A DNA stretch of 64,000 nt from Oceanobacillus bengalensis (lineage in GTDB: Bacteria; Bacillota; Bacilli; Bacillales; Amphibacillaceae). Under the pieces are notes generated by a model. That model was not told the origin of the DNA, did not search any database, and worked only from the letters and a program-made list of their open reading frames with translations. The position numbers and the translations under genes are program-made. The DNA is taken from contig NZ_RBZO01000006.1 of NCBI RefSeq assembly GCF_003628445.1, positions 1 through 64,000 of the forward strand. The letters are read 5' to 3'. Within the stretch, counting starts at the first letter, position 1; each line of letters opens with the position of its first letter. Shown here one piece after another: positions 16,417 through 24,545 of this stretch.

Positions 16417-18856
16417 GGATGTGGAATTAGTTCATATTGAAACTACAGATTTTTCCCTGGTTATTAAAGGTAAACCATTTCATGAACGTTATGAAGGATT
16501 AAAGCAATACCGATCCATGGACTACCATGATGTGATGGAATTTGCTGCCAACGGGGATAACATTCAGGAATTGAAGGTATATGATATCAATCAACAACAA
16601 CTTATGGAGCCATCATTATTACGACCTATCTTTTTTGAGAATGGGATCTATCAGTTGTTAGTTATACCTAAGAACAATAAAGAGTTAACTTTCTATCATG
16701 AACACCCACTGTTAAGGCAAGCAGTTTCTCCAATGAAAATTGGGAATCAGCATATATTGACCGGTAATCTGCAATTTCAAAATGAGGTAGGTTTTACAAC
16801 ATTTGAAATTCGTTTTGGTAATGAAAAATTATTAGAAGTAACCTTAGAGATATTTCCATCTAAGCTAGATTATAAAAATGACTATAAAAAGTTATTAGAG
16901 GAAGTCAATGATGAAATATACAATTTGGCATATCATTTTATTCGTAAAACATATTTAGGTGCTAGGGTAAAGCTCGAAGGAAAGCCTTCAAGAAGTGAAT
17001 TCTATCGTTTGATTAGTCATCATTTTCAACAGTTCTTGCAAGCGATCTCTCGTTTAGAACGGCAGCCTCACCACAAACTAGAAAAGACATATAAAAAGGC
17101 AAGAGGAGATCAAATTAGAAAGCTTGATTCCAAGAGTCGTAATTATTTACGAAAAAGAGCAAATTTATTTGTAGAGGTTGAAAAAGGAATTAAGTTTGAA
17201 TCGAAACAACTGATGCCAATGAAAGGTTTACGTATTAAAAAAGAGCTTACCTACGATACAAACGAAAACCGTTACGTGAAATGGATGATGCAAAGATTAA
17301 TTCATAAGCTCACAGATTTGTTAAATTCAATTCGAAGTATAAATAAACGATCTCCTATTGATCCCGATTTGGTTAAAAGAATTGAAAAGATGTTAAACCA
17401 GCTTCAAACAAAATTAAAGCAAACCTTTTGGAAAAATATTGGTAAATTGGATCGATCGGTGATGAGTTTAGTACTAGAAATGGCACCAGGATATCGTGAT
17501 GCATTTCAGATATACCTAACCGTGTCTAAAGGGCTAGTACTTCAAGGAAAAGTATATCAAATGTCCGTTAAGGATGTTGCAACTCTATATGAATATTGGA
17601 CTTTTCTTAAATTAGGGCAGATAATGGGCCGAAAATATACGTTAATGAGTCAGGACATCGTGCAAGTAAATCATGAAGGGCTTTTTGTCAATTTAGAGGC
17701 AAATAGAATGGCAAAAAGGGTTTATCGGCATCCAATTACAAAAGAGGAGATTGTCTTAACTTACCAAAAATATGAAGGTAGATTACCTACGATTCCACAA
17801 AAACCAGATACCATGCTAAGTATTGAGAAAAAAGGAAAAGACTATACCTTTAACTATATTTTTGATGCCAAATATCGAATTGATTATGCTCAAAGAGATA
17901 GTTATTACGAAAAACGTTACAAAACGCCTGGGCCAATGGAGGATGATATCAATACAATGCATCGTTATCGCGATTCTATTGTAGCGTCAATTGACGGACC
18001 ATATGAAAGAATAGCTTTTGGAGCATATGTCTTGTTTCCATGGTTTGACGAACAATCCTATGAAAAACATCATTTTTACAATAGCATTGATAAAGTAAAC
18101 ATTGGTGGCTTACCATTTCTTCCAAATGCTACAGCGTTAGTAGAAAAATTTATTGAACGATTAATTGATAAGAGTCCAGAGGAGATTCAGTCGGAAGGAA
18201 TCCTACCACGAGGTAAACAAGAAGAATGGACCTCCAGTTTTGGTGAGGCAGTGTTTGTAGGTCTTGTTTCTAGTAAAAAGGAATATGATGAGTTTATCAA
18301 AGATAGATATTTTTCTATCCCTACTGAGAAATTGAAAAATGGTTGGCAGAAAGCTAAATATGTTGCTCTCTATTTGAAAAAGGGTGTACTACCAGAACAT
18401 GGTGTTAAAGTCTATGGAAAAATTACAGAGTTAAAGCCAGGGAATATGCTTATGAAATTTAAAGTCGAAATCTGGATAAACCTTCCCAAGATTATTAAAC
18501 CAGTAAATTATGGGATTTCTAGTTATATACTCACCACGATGAACAATTTAAATACTGCAATAGAGCTCCCTGAATTATTTATGAAGTCGGAGAATGAAAT
18601 GAAAATATGGAGAATGCTTAGAAGGGTGTCCGACAGAATAAAATTGGACCTAGATGATACGGAATTGAACCAAGCTTCACAAATAAAGGAATACCGAATT
18701 AAAGACATTACTGTGCAAATGAAAAGACAGGAACATGAAGTAGTGTTTGTATCAGCACAAAAGACGAATGTCATTTCTGTTGATCAGTTAGAGAGGAATC
18801 CTTCAGGTATCTTCCGGATATTGGTTGAAATGATGGAAGCAAGTAGTACTATTTAA
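16388..18856 (+). CDS. McrC-like DUF2357 nuclease
   Basis: An 822-residue protein of the DUF2357/McrC class. The nuclease core is visible around residues 395-530: YEYWTFLKL, KPDTMLSI, then IFDAKYRID, matching the PD-(D/E)xK order (Asp in KPD, D-A-K in the second motif). A long helical N-terminal region (150-350) likely binds McrB. AGGAGG lies about 9 nt upstream of the ATG, inside the end of mcrB. Together the two genes form a type IV-like modification-dependent restriction pair; with the GHKL unit they make a five-gene island. Confidence 0.8.
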   Translation: MVLLPSGFREDVELVHIETTDFSLVIKGKPFHERYEGLKQYRSMDYHDVMEFAANGDNIQELKVYDINQQQLMEPSLLRPIFFENGIYQLLVIPKNNKELTFYHEHPLLRQAVSPMKIGNQHILTGNLQFQNEVGFTTFEIRFGNEKLLEVTLEIFPSKLDYKNDYKKLLEEVNDEIYNLAYHFIRKTYLGARVKLEGKPSRSEFYRLISHHFQQFLQAISRLERQPHHKLEKTYKKARGDQIRKLDSKSRNYLRKRANLFVEVEKGIKFESKQLMPMKGLRIKKELTYDTNENRYVKWMMQRLIHKLTDLLNSIRSINKRSPIDPDLVKRIEKMLNQLQTKLKQTFWKNIGKLDRSVMSLVLEMAPGYRDAFQIYLTVSKGLVLQGKVYQMSVKDVATLYEYWTFLKLGQIMGRKYTLMSQDIVQVNHEGLFVNLEANRMAKRVYRHPITKEEIVLTYQKYEGRLPTIPQKPDTMLSIEKKGKDYTFNYIFDAKYRIDYAQRDSYYEKRYKTPGPMEDDINTMHRYRDSIVASIDGPYERIAFGAYVLFPWFDEQSYEKHHFYNSIDKVNIGGLPFLPNATALVEKFIERLIDKSPEEIQSEGILPRGKQEEWTSSFGEAVFVGLVSSKKEYDEFIKDRYFSIPTEKLKNGWQKAKYVALYLKKGVLPEHGVKVYGKITELKPGNMLMKFKVEIWINLPKIIKPVNYGISSYILTTMNNLNTAIELPELFMKSENEMKIWRMLRRVSDRIKLDLDDTELNQASQIKEYRIKDITVQMKRQEHEVVFVSAQKTNVISVDQLERNPSGIFRILVEMMEASSTI

Positions 18857-18865
18857 TAGAGAATG

Positions 18866-18901
18866 CACTTAGTATCCTTTTAGGATTCTAAGTGTTTTTT
18901 A
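18866..18901 (+). terminator. Terminator of the defence island
   Basis: CACTTAGTATCC pairs with GGATTCTAAGTG (one mismatch) and is followed by TTTTTT. It starts 9 nt after the McrC stop. Confidence 0.8.
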
Positions 18902-18975
18902 TTACAAGAGTTCAAATGAGTCAATGAGCACAGGTACTATTTAATACTTCCTAAAAAATTCACCCAAATCCATTT

Positions 18976-19188
18976 TCAATGCAGTAACGTGTTTTCTTCA
19001 TAAGCGTAACAATCCATTATTTCAACAATATTATTATTAATAGTAACTTGAATGATCATCGCTGCGTCTAGATAACCAATATTCCAATAGAAAAAAATTC
19101 CATCATCTATTTTTGATTCATTTTGAAATTCTAAATTGAAATATCCAATTTCTCCAAGTAACTTTTCAGCCTTCAATCTTATATCCAT
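18976..19188 (-). CDS. Small hypothetical protein (70 residues)
   Basis: An acidic protein with alternating hydrophobic strands, starting MDIRLKAEKLLGEIGYF. AAGGAG lies about 10 nt upstream of the ATG on the minus strand. It is oriented against its neighbours and is alone. The size and beta pattern recall small immunity-type proteins, but nothing specific is recognisable. Confidence 0.5.
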   Translation of the reverse strand: MDIRLKAEKLLGEIGYFNLEFQNESKIDDGIFFYWNIGYLDAAMIIQVTINNNIVEIMDCYAYEENTLLH

Positions 19189-19337
19189 AAACGTTTCAGC
19201 TCCTTTTTCGTTACTCCATGCTTATCATTGAATTCGATGCAAATTCATACTTCAGTTTTCTATGATTGATAATTATACATTCTGATAAATTTTATAAACA
19301 ACAAACCACCCCCAAAAGAAAAAAACAAAACCTTCCC

Positions 19338-19392
19338 AACCCAACTCCCCCCAAATACAATTTCTTTTCGATTGTAGTAGTGAAGGGAGGGA
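19338..19392 (+). repeat. Duplicated leader, copy 1
   Basis: Starts AACCCAACTCCCCCC and ends in a GAAGGGAGGGA ribosome site. It is nearly identical to 19992-20046. Both copies lie directly before excisionase-like frames, so leader and gene were duplicated together. Confidence 0.7.
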
Positions 19393-19398
19393 ATTACC

Positions 19399-19539
19399 AT
19401 GGAATGTTGCGCTATGAATGTAAAGGAAGTGGCTAGCTATATTGGGCTTGACAGGATTCGCGCGAATAATATTCTGCATTTACGAGTTGGCCGCAAGATT
19501 TTTTACAAGAGATACGCAGGTTCAATTTCCCAAGAGTGA
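19399..19539 (+). pseudogene. Degenerate excisionase-like HTH gene (copy of 20053-20238)
   Basis: The frame reads NVKEVASYIGLDRIRANNI... and RVGRKIFYKR, clearly parallel to VKEVADYIGLHTDTIYDLVRENKIPHF and RIGRKILFTK in the intact gene. An internal loss removes the recognition-helix part, and a later shift changes the C-terminus. It has a strong ribosome site, but the DNA-binding fold should be destroyed. Confidence 0.6.
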
Positions 19540-19633
19540 CAATGAACTTCCACTCGTAGTCCTGCTAGCAAAAATAATTTTAAAAAACTACCTAACTTCA
19601 AAATCCCTACAAAAAAATGAAAGGATGGAAACA

Positions 19634-19954
19634 ATGAACACAACAGTTGATGAAAGGTCAAAAGCAATACTAATCGAATTTGAAAGAGAAGTCGAGGCAT
19701 TTAACGAACGTAAGGAAAGGATTCCATTAACAGAAGCTGCTAGAAATCTTATGTATGCCCTATTGTTAATGCGATGTGAGGTTGGCTGGTTGGATAATTT
19801 CCAAGCTCACAATCACGTACTTCGTAACCTGTCCCGTCTACCACAGGCAGAACTTGAAAATGCGCGATTTGAATTACAAGCGTATGGGTTCATCTGCTTC
19901 CTTATGAACGGTGAAGAAACTGCGATTTACCAACTAATTACGTTCGTAGACTAA
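19634..19954 (+). CDS. Hypothetical protein (106 residues)
   Basis: A mostly helical, acidic protein beginning MNTTVDERSKAILIEFEREV. It sits between the two excisionase-like copies, within a phage-type module. AAGGATGG precedes the ATG at 19634. The longer upstream frame overlaps the degenerate HTH gene and is not needed. No family recognised. Confidence 0.55.
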   Translation: MNTTVDERSKAILIEFEREVEAFNERKERIPLTEAARNLMYALLLMRCEVGWLDNFQAHNHVLRNLSRLPQAELENARFELQAYGFICFLMNGEETAIYQLITFVD

Positions 19955-19991
19955 CCGCTTTTCTATCCCAATAAAAAATTAAAACATATCT

Positions 19992-20046
19992 AACCCAACT
20001 CCCCCCAAATACATTTTCGTTTCGATTGTAGTAGTGAAAGGAGGGA
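19992..20046 (+). repeat. Duplicated leader, copy 2
   Basis: Matches 19338-19392 with a few substitutions and ends in GAAAGGAGGGA, the ribosome site of the intact HTH gene at 20053. Confidence 0.7.
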
Positions 20047-20052
20047 TAATTC

Positions 20053-20238
20053 ATGGAACGATACACAATGACTGTAAAGGAAGTAGCGGATTATATTGGG
20101 CTTCACACGGACACCATTTATGATTTGGTACGTGAAAATAAGATTCCGCATTTTCGCATCGGCCGCAAGATTCTTTTTACAAAAGAAACAATCGACAACT
20201 GGGTTCTTGAACAAGTACGTACGAAGTCGGAACAATAA
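20053..20238 (+). CDS. Excisionase-family HTH DNA-binding protein
   Basis: A 61-residue helix-turn-helix (HTH_17/MerR-like) protein: MTVKEVADYIGLHTDTIYDL, then IPHFRIGRKILFTKETIDNW. This is the standard excisionase (Xis)-family pattern with helix-turn-helix and wing. A very strong ribosome site (AAAGGAGGG) lies 6-10 nt before the ATG. In phages and integrative elements such proteins control excision or early transcription. No integrase gene is near. Confidence 0.8.
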   Translation: MERYTMTVKEVADYIGLHTDTIYDLVRENKIPHFRIGRKILFTKETIDNWVLEQVRTKSEQ

Positions 20239-20258
20239 ATTGGAAGGGGAAATGAAAA

Positions 20259-21077
20259 GTGAACTACATTAAAGAACTTAATTCATTTAGGGAGTGGATT
20301 ATGCTAAATCAACTCCCATCAAATGCGATCTGTTTATGGCATACACTGCTTTCCATAAACAATGCAACAGGGTGGAAAACGAAATTTAACGTGCCAAGTG
20401 TAACGGTACGGCAAATGTCTGGATTATCGAACCAGCAGTTATCGAGAGCACGTAAGACATTGGTTGAAGAAGGAATTCTTCAGTATGAAGCTGGGAAAAA
20501 AGGAGTAGCACCTGTTTATCAATTGAATAGTTTCTACACGCTTAATCAAACATACAAAAGCCAATCTTCATCCCAAATTGATGATTCATTTGATACACCA
20601 TCACATATCGAATCTGATGAACAATCTCAATTGCAAGACAAATCCGTTGACCAATCTGTTGAACATTCCAGTAAACAAAATGATACCAATTCTAGGAACA
20701 TACTTAAACAGAAACAAAAACAAAAGAGTAGTAGTAGAACGCACGAGAAACAAAATCCTTTTACAATCTATGAACAGAATTTTGGCATCTTGAGACCAAT
20801 TGCTAGGGAATCCTTTATTGCCTGGTGTGAGGATTTCGGTGATGATGTCATCATATATGCGATTGCGTTTGCTGTAAAACGTGGGGGGAGAACGTTTAGC
20901 TATCTGGAGGAAATTTTAAGAGAATGGGCAAATGCCAAGCTTGAAACGGTAGAGCAAGTAAAAGCATATGAAAAGCAAAAGGCTATGGACAAGAAGAATA
21001 TTGTACCATACCTGAAACGAGATAAAGCAAATAATAAAATACTCTTTGATGAGTTAAGAGAGGAGTTGAAGATATGA
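20259..21077 (+). CDS. DnaD-domain replication protein (phage type)
   Basis: A 272-residue protein. Residues 1-100 form a winged-helix domain (VPSVTVRQMSGLSNQQLSRARKTLVEEG). A polar Gln/Ser-rich linker follows (about 105-165). The C-terminal part (FTIYEQNFGILRPIARESFIAWCEDFG..., EEILREWANA) is a DnaD domain. Such proteins bind the origin and recruit the helicase loader in phages and mobile elements. GTG at 20259 is set by GGAAGGGG. The stop overlaps the next start (ATGA). Confidence 0.85.
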   Translation: MNYIKELNSFREWIMLNQLPSNAICLWHTLLSINNATGWKTKFNVPSVTVRQMSGLSNQQLSRARKTLVEEGILQYEAGKKGVAPVYQLNSFYTLNQTYKSQSSSQIDDSFDTPSHIESDEQSQLQDKSVDQSVEHSSKQNDTNSRNILKQKQKQKSSSRTHEKQNPFTIYEQNFGILRPIARESFIAWCEDFGDDVIIYAIAFAVKRGGRTFSYLEEILREWANAKLETVEQVKAYEKQKAMDKKNIVPYLKRDKANNKILFDELREELKI

Positions 21078-21400
21078 CTCCTAAAGAAGGTCTAGAAGTA
21101 CTCGAAACCATTGCTGAGTTGTATCCGAAATTTGAAGTGACCAAGCGGAAAGTTAGAATACTGCTGCCACAATTTGAACAGATGGACTTTGAGGGTGTAA
21201 TGAACAATTTATCTAATCATGTTGCAACATACGCTTATCCGCCAACAATTGCCGAGATTGCCGCTTACTTACCAGAGCCAAATAAACATCTAGAAGACTT
21301 GAAAAAATGGGAAGAAGAAGCAGCTAAAGTACCAAAAGAGGTGAAGGATTGTTTTAAAGCAGAACTCGCTAAACTTGTCGAGGAGAAAAGCAAATCATGA
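21074..21400 (+). CDS. G39P-like helicase loader/inhibitor
   Basis: A 108-residue protein. The N-terminal helical domain carries AELYPKFEVTKRKVRILLPQ, and YPPTIAEIAAYLP occurs near residue 55; this order matches the loader/inhibitor family of phage SPP1 gene 39. It would bring the following DnaB-type helicase to the DnaD-like origin protein. It overlaps both neighbours by 4 nt, so the three genes form a single translated unit. Confidence 0.8.
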   Translation: MTPKEGLEVLETIAELYPKFEVTKRKVRILLPQFEQMDFEGVMNNLSNHVATYAYPPTIAEIAAYLPEPNKHLEDLKKWEEEAAKVPKEVKDCFKAELAKLVEEKSKS

Positions 21401-22656
21401 ATCTGGAAAATTATGAAGCAGAAGCATCCGTACTCGGTTCCGTGCTCTTAGATGGAACGCTTTTTAAAGAATTGGAAGTTAATGCAGAGCACTTTTCATA
21501 CATGGCGCACAAAAAGATTTTTCACGCCATGAAGAAAGCTTCAGATAAAGGAGAATTTATTGATGTGGTTGTTGTTACAACCTACCTGGGAGATGACATT
21601 TCTCAGGTGGGGGGAACAATGTATTTACTCCAAATGACGGAATCTGTAGCATCAACAGCTAGTATGAAACAGCATGAACGTCTGATTCTCGATGCCTATC
21701 GGCTACGGAAAGCGAGAGAGTGTGCCATCGATTTTATCAATGATGCGAGTGAGGACGCCTTGAATAATCTCGTAAAAAACGTGCAACACTATCGTGATTT
21801 ATCTACGAGTAAACAAGAAAAGACTACATACGACTATTTGCTAGAAATTAGTCAAGACATAAGCAATCCAAGAGAAAAAGCTGGATGTCTAACGTCTTAT
21901 CATGACTTTGATGCATTAACGGGAGGATTACAAAAAGGAGACTTAATTATTGTTGCTGCAAGACCATCTGTTGGGAAAACAGCCTTTGCACTGAATTTAG
22001 CTGCAGGCCACTGTAAGAATAACGGCTTAGCAAGCCTATTCAGTCTAGAAATGGGGACAAAGCAACTGCTACATCGAATGATTTCTTCTGAAGGGCGAAT
22101 TAACGGAAGGAAGTGGAGATCGAATACTTTCTCTGATACTGATTTCAGAAATGCGATGCGAGCAATTGGTGTGATTTCGAATTGGGATATAGACATTTAT
22201 GATTCGAAAAGAAGTTTACTAGAAATTAGGTCAGCGATGCGCAGAAGAATCCATGATAAACCAGAGGGAAATCATCTCGTTATGATTGATTATTTGCAGT
22301 TAATCAATCCGACAGCAAGACGGGAAAGACGTGATTTAGAAGTGGGGGAGATAACGCGTGAATTAAAACAGCTAGCTGTTGAACTAAATATCCCGATTGT
22401 TCTCCTTTCCCAGCTATCAAGAGGAGTGGAATCTCGAAATGATAAACGACCACTCATGTCAGACCTTAGAGAATCCGGTAACATCGAGCAAGATGCAGAT
22501 ATCATTTCCTTTCTATATCGAGAGGATTATTATAAAAAAGATACACTGAAAGGGAATAGAGTGGAGGTTATCCTTTCCAAGCATCGAAACGGGCCTACCG
22601 GGACAGTGGAGCTTCAGTTTGAGAAGGAGTATGGGAGGTTTGTGGATTTGGGCTGA
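21397..22656 (+). CDS. Replicative DNA helicase, DnaB/G40P type
   Basis: A 419-residue hexameric helicase. The N-terminal DnaB domain starts NLENYEAEASVLGSVLLDG. The RecA-like core has Walker A ARPSVGKTAF near residue 190, Walker B MIDYLQL near 295, and the conserved LLSQLSRGVESRNDKRPLMSDL and SGNIEQDADIISFLYR. It is somewhat shorter than cellular DnaB (about 450). With the DnaD- and G39P-like genes it forms a full phage-type replication initiation set. No phage structural, integrase or lysis genes follow. Confidence 0.9.
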   Translation: MNLENYEAEASVLGSVLLDGTLFKELEVNAEHFSYMAHKKIFHAMKKASDKGEFIDVVVVTTYLGDDISQVGGTMYLLQMTESVASTASMKQHERLILDAYRLRKARECAIDFINDASEDALNNLVKNVQHYRDLSTSKQEKTTYDYLLEISQDISNPREKAGCLTSYHDFDALTGGLQKGDLIIVAARPSVGKTAFALNLAAGHCKNNGLASLFSLEMGTKQLLHRMISSEGRINGRKWRSNTFSDTDFRNAMRAIGVISNWDIDIYDSKRSLLEIRSAMRRRIHDKPEGNHLVMIDYLQLINPTARRERRDLEVGEITRELKQLAVELNIPIVLLSQLSRGVESRNDKRPLMSDLRESGNIEQDADIISFLYREDYYKKDTLKGNRVEVILSKHRNGPTGTVELQFEKEYGRFVDLG

Positions 22657-22753
22657 AACGTGGGGGCGGGTTCTCTGTCCCAGAGTTGGGCGTGTGCCAT
22701 TGGGACGTTATTCTTTCCTTCCTAATGGCACAGTGAACACGTCCCCTTGTCCC

Positions 22754-24460
22754 TTAACTAAAGTATTTCTTTGCCAATTTTTCTGCCGTTCGTGTTGCTA
22801 ACGCTTGAGCAGTCAACGTTGGGTTCACTCCTCCACCACTATTAGGCTCGACACTAGAGTCAGCGATGAAAAGCCGTTTTACTTGGTATGCTTCACAATT
22901 GGTATCTACAACAAAACCCATACGCATGGTGGTTAGGATATGGGCAAATAAGTTAGCGGGCCAATCAGTACGGATAATTTTCTTCGCTCCAGCTTTACGT
23001 AAAATATCTGCAGTGATTTTGGCTAACTCATTTCTCTTCTTCGTATCTTGCTTGCTAGGCGTGTACTGGATCACAGGAGCGGCTCCATGCTCATCTTTAA
23101 CGAAAGGATCAACGGTAACACCATCCCTTTTATTGGGCTGATCATCAGTTAGGATCAAGAAGCTTAACGTGTTTCGGTAACTATCCATCCACTCTTTTAA
23201 TTCATTCCCTACAACTCTTCCTTGTAAATCCCAAGGTACATCAGGAGATTGCTTTAGCTTAGAAGCATAGCCACTTTGACTGAAACCAAAAGTTAAGAAA
23301 GAAGTTAACCCAGGGCTGAGTCCAGATGGTTGAATACTTCCCAGTCCCGGATAATCCAACCTGGCAGCTGATGTATGGCCAACAAATGGATTTACGTTCT
23401 GATTACCCAATATACGCATGAGATCCTTTTCATCAAAAACCCCTGTCATCCAATCCCAATAATTATTCGTTAAACCTCTACCAACCCATTCATTAGAAGG
23501 TAGATCTGAATTTAGCCAAAGTCTTGGATTTTCTATACTACCTGCCGCCATGACAATGGCTTTTCCGTACAATTCCCCGACTTCACCTGTCCATGTATCT
23601 CTGAACTTGACTCCAATCGCCTTTACGCCTTCCTCTGGATGATTCTCGGTTAAAATTTTTGTTGTAAAAGTGTTTGGCCGAATTTCTACATTCCCTGTCT
23701 TAAGTGCTAGAGGGATATAACTAACGTTGGTCGAACGTTTGGCTACTTTATCAACTGATGGCCCATATGGACAGCCATTGATACAATGACCGGCTAGTGT
23801 ACATCCCTCCATATGGGACAATTGATGAAGGCTAGTATTTGGATCCATCAACCGTTCATTAGGAGGTAAAATGGCATTCGGTTGCGGTCGGTAACCAGGA
23901 GAAGTAGGGTTTAAGGTATCTATTAATGACCATCCAGCCTTTTCAGCTCCATAGTAAAACAATTCCTCTTTTGACGTGGTAGGGGCAAATTGAACTGGCA
24001 GTGTATGTTCAACCTTTTCATAATAGGGAATTAATTCCGAGTAGGAAATTGGCCAGTCATCAACCGCTGAGGCAAAAGCTCGCGGTGAGTTTGCCCAGTA
24101 ATGTTGTGTTGACCCTCCTACACCAGAGGCTTGCCAAGCCATTCCATGTTCAGGGATATTTCGATACCATACTGACTGGCGGCGATCTGCTGGCCCAAAG
24201 CGGAAGCGGCCAGAAACAACATCATTCATTGTATTTTCTTGTCTGTTATATTGATGACGTAAGAGGTTAACATCTAAGTCGGATGGATTTGAACTGCTGA
24301 CGGAGCCACGATGCTGATTAGGTTCTTTCCATTGTTTATTTCCATACCAAGGACCGGCTTCAAGGACTGTGACCTTGACTCCTAGTTCGCCTAACTCCTT
24401 AGCAACAACCGCACCTCCAGCTCCAGCTCCAATTAATATTACGTCTGCATCAATTGACAA
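22754..24460 (-). CDS. GMC-family FAD oxidoreductase (sugar/polyol dehydrogenase large subunit)
   Basis: A 568-residue flavoprotein. The FAD dinucleotide motif ILIGAGAGGAVVAKELGELG is at residues 8-27; the cysteine-rich CTLAGHCINGCPYG near 230 is shared with membrane- or subunit-linked sugar dehydrogenases; the C-terminal TTMRMG and NPTLTAQALATRTAE complete the family. TTG at 24460 is chosen because AAAGGAGG lies about 8 nt before it. It follows a paralogue (24546) and a small-subunit gene (26332) in the same direction. The likely substrate is a sugar or glycoside; I cannot say which. Confidence 0.85.
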   Translation of the reverse strand: MSIDADVILIGAGAGGAVVAKELGELGVKVTVLEAGPWYGNKQWKEPNQHRGSVSSSNPSDLDVNLLRHQYNRQENTMNDVVSGRFRFGPADRRQSVWYRNIPEHGMAWQASGVGGSTQHYWANSPRAFASAVDDWPISYSELIPYYEKVEHTLPVQFAPTTSKEELFYYGAEKAGWSLIDTLNPTSPGYRPQPNAILPPNERLMDPNTSLHQLSHMEGCTLAGHCINGCPYGPSVDKVAKRSTNVSYIPLALKTGNVEIRPNTFTTKILTENHPEEGVKAIGVKFRDTWTGEVGELYGKAIVMAAGSIENPRLWLNSDLPSNEWVGRGLTNNYWDWMTGVFDEKDLMRILGNQNVNPFVGHTSAARLDYPGLGSIQPSGLSPGLTSFLTFGFSQSGYASKLKQSPDVPWDLQGRVVGNELKEWMDSYRNTLSFLILTDDQPNKRDGVTVDPFVKDEHGAAPVIQYTPSKQDTKKRNELAKITADILRKAGAKKIIRTDWPANLFAHILTTMRMGFVVDTNCEAYQVKRLFIADSSVEPNSGGGVNPTLTAQALATRTAEKLAKKYFS

Positions 24461-24545
24461 CCAGATTCCTCCTTTCCAGTTTGAGCTTGCAAGATAGGGA
24501 GACAAGCTCTCCGTTCCAATTAGACAGTGATTACGTCCCCACGTC

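Noticed and set aside
22660-22753. GC-rich stretch with repeated GGGACG/CGTCCC-like words after the helicase gene
   Set aside because: It could be a dispersed element, but no clean stem or second copy is visible in the window.
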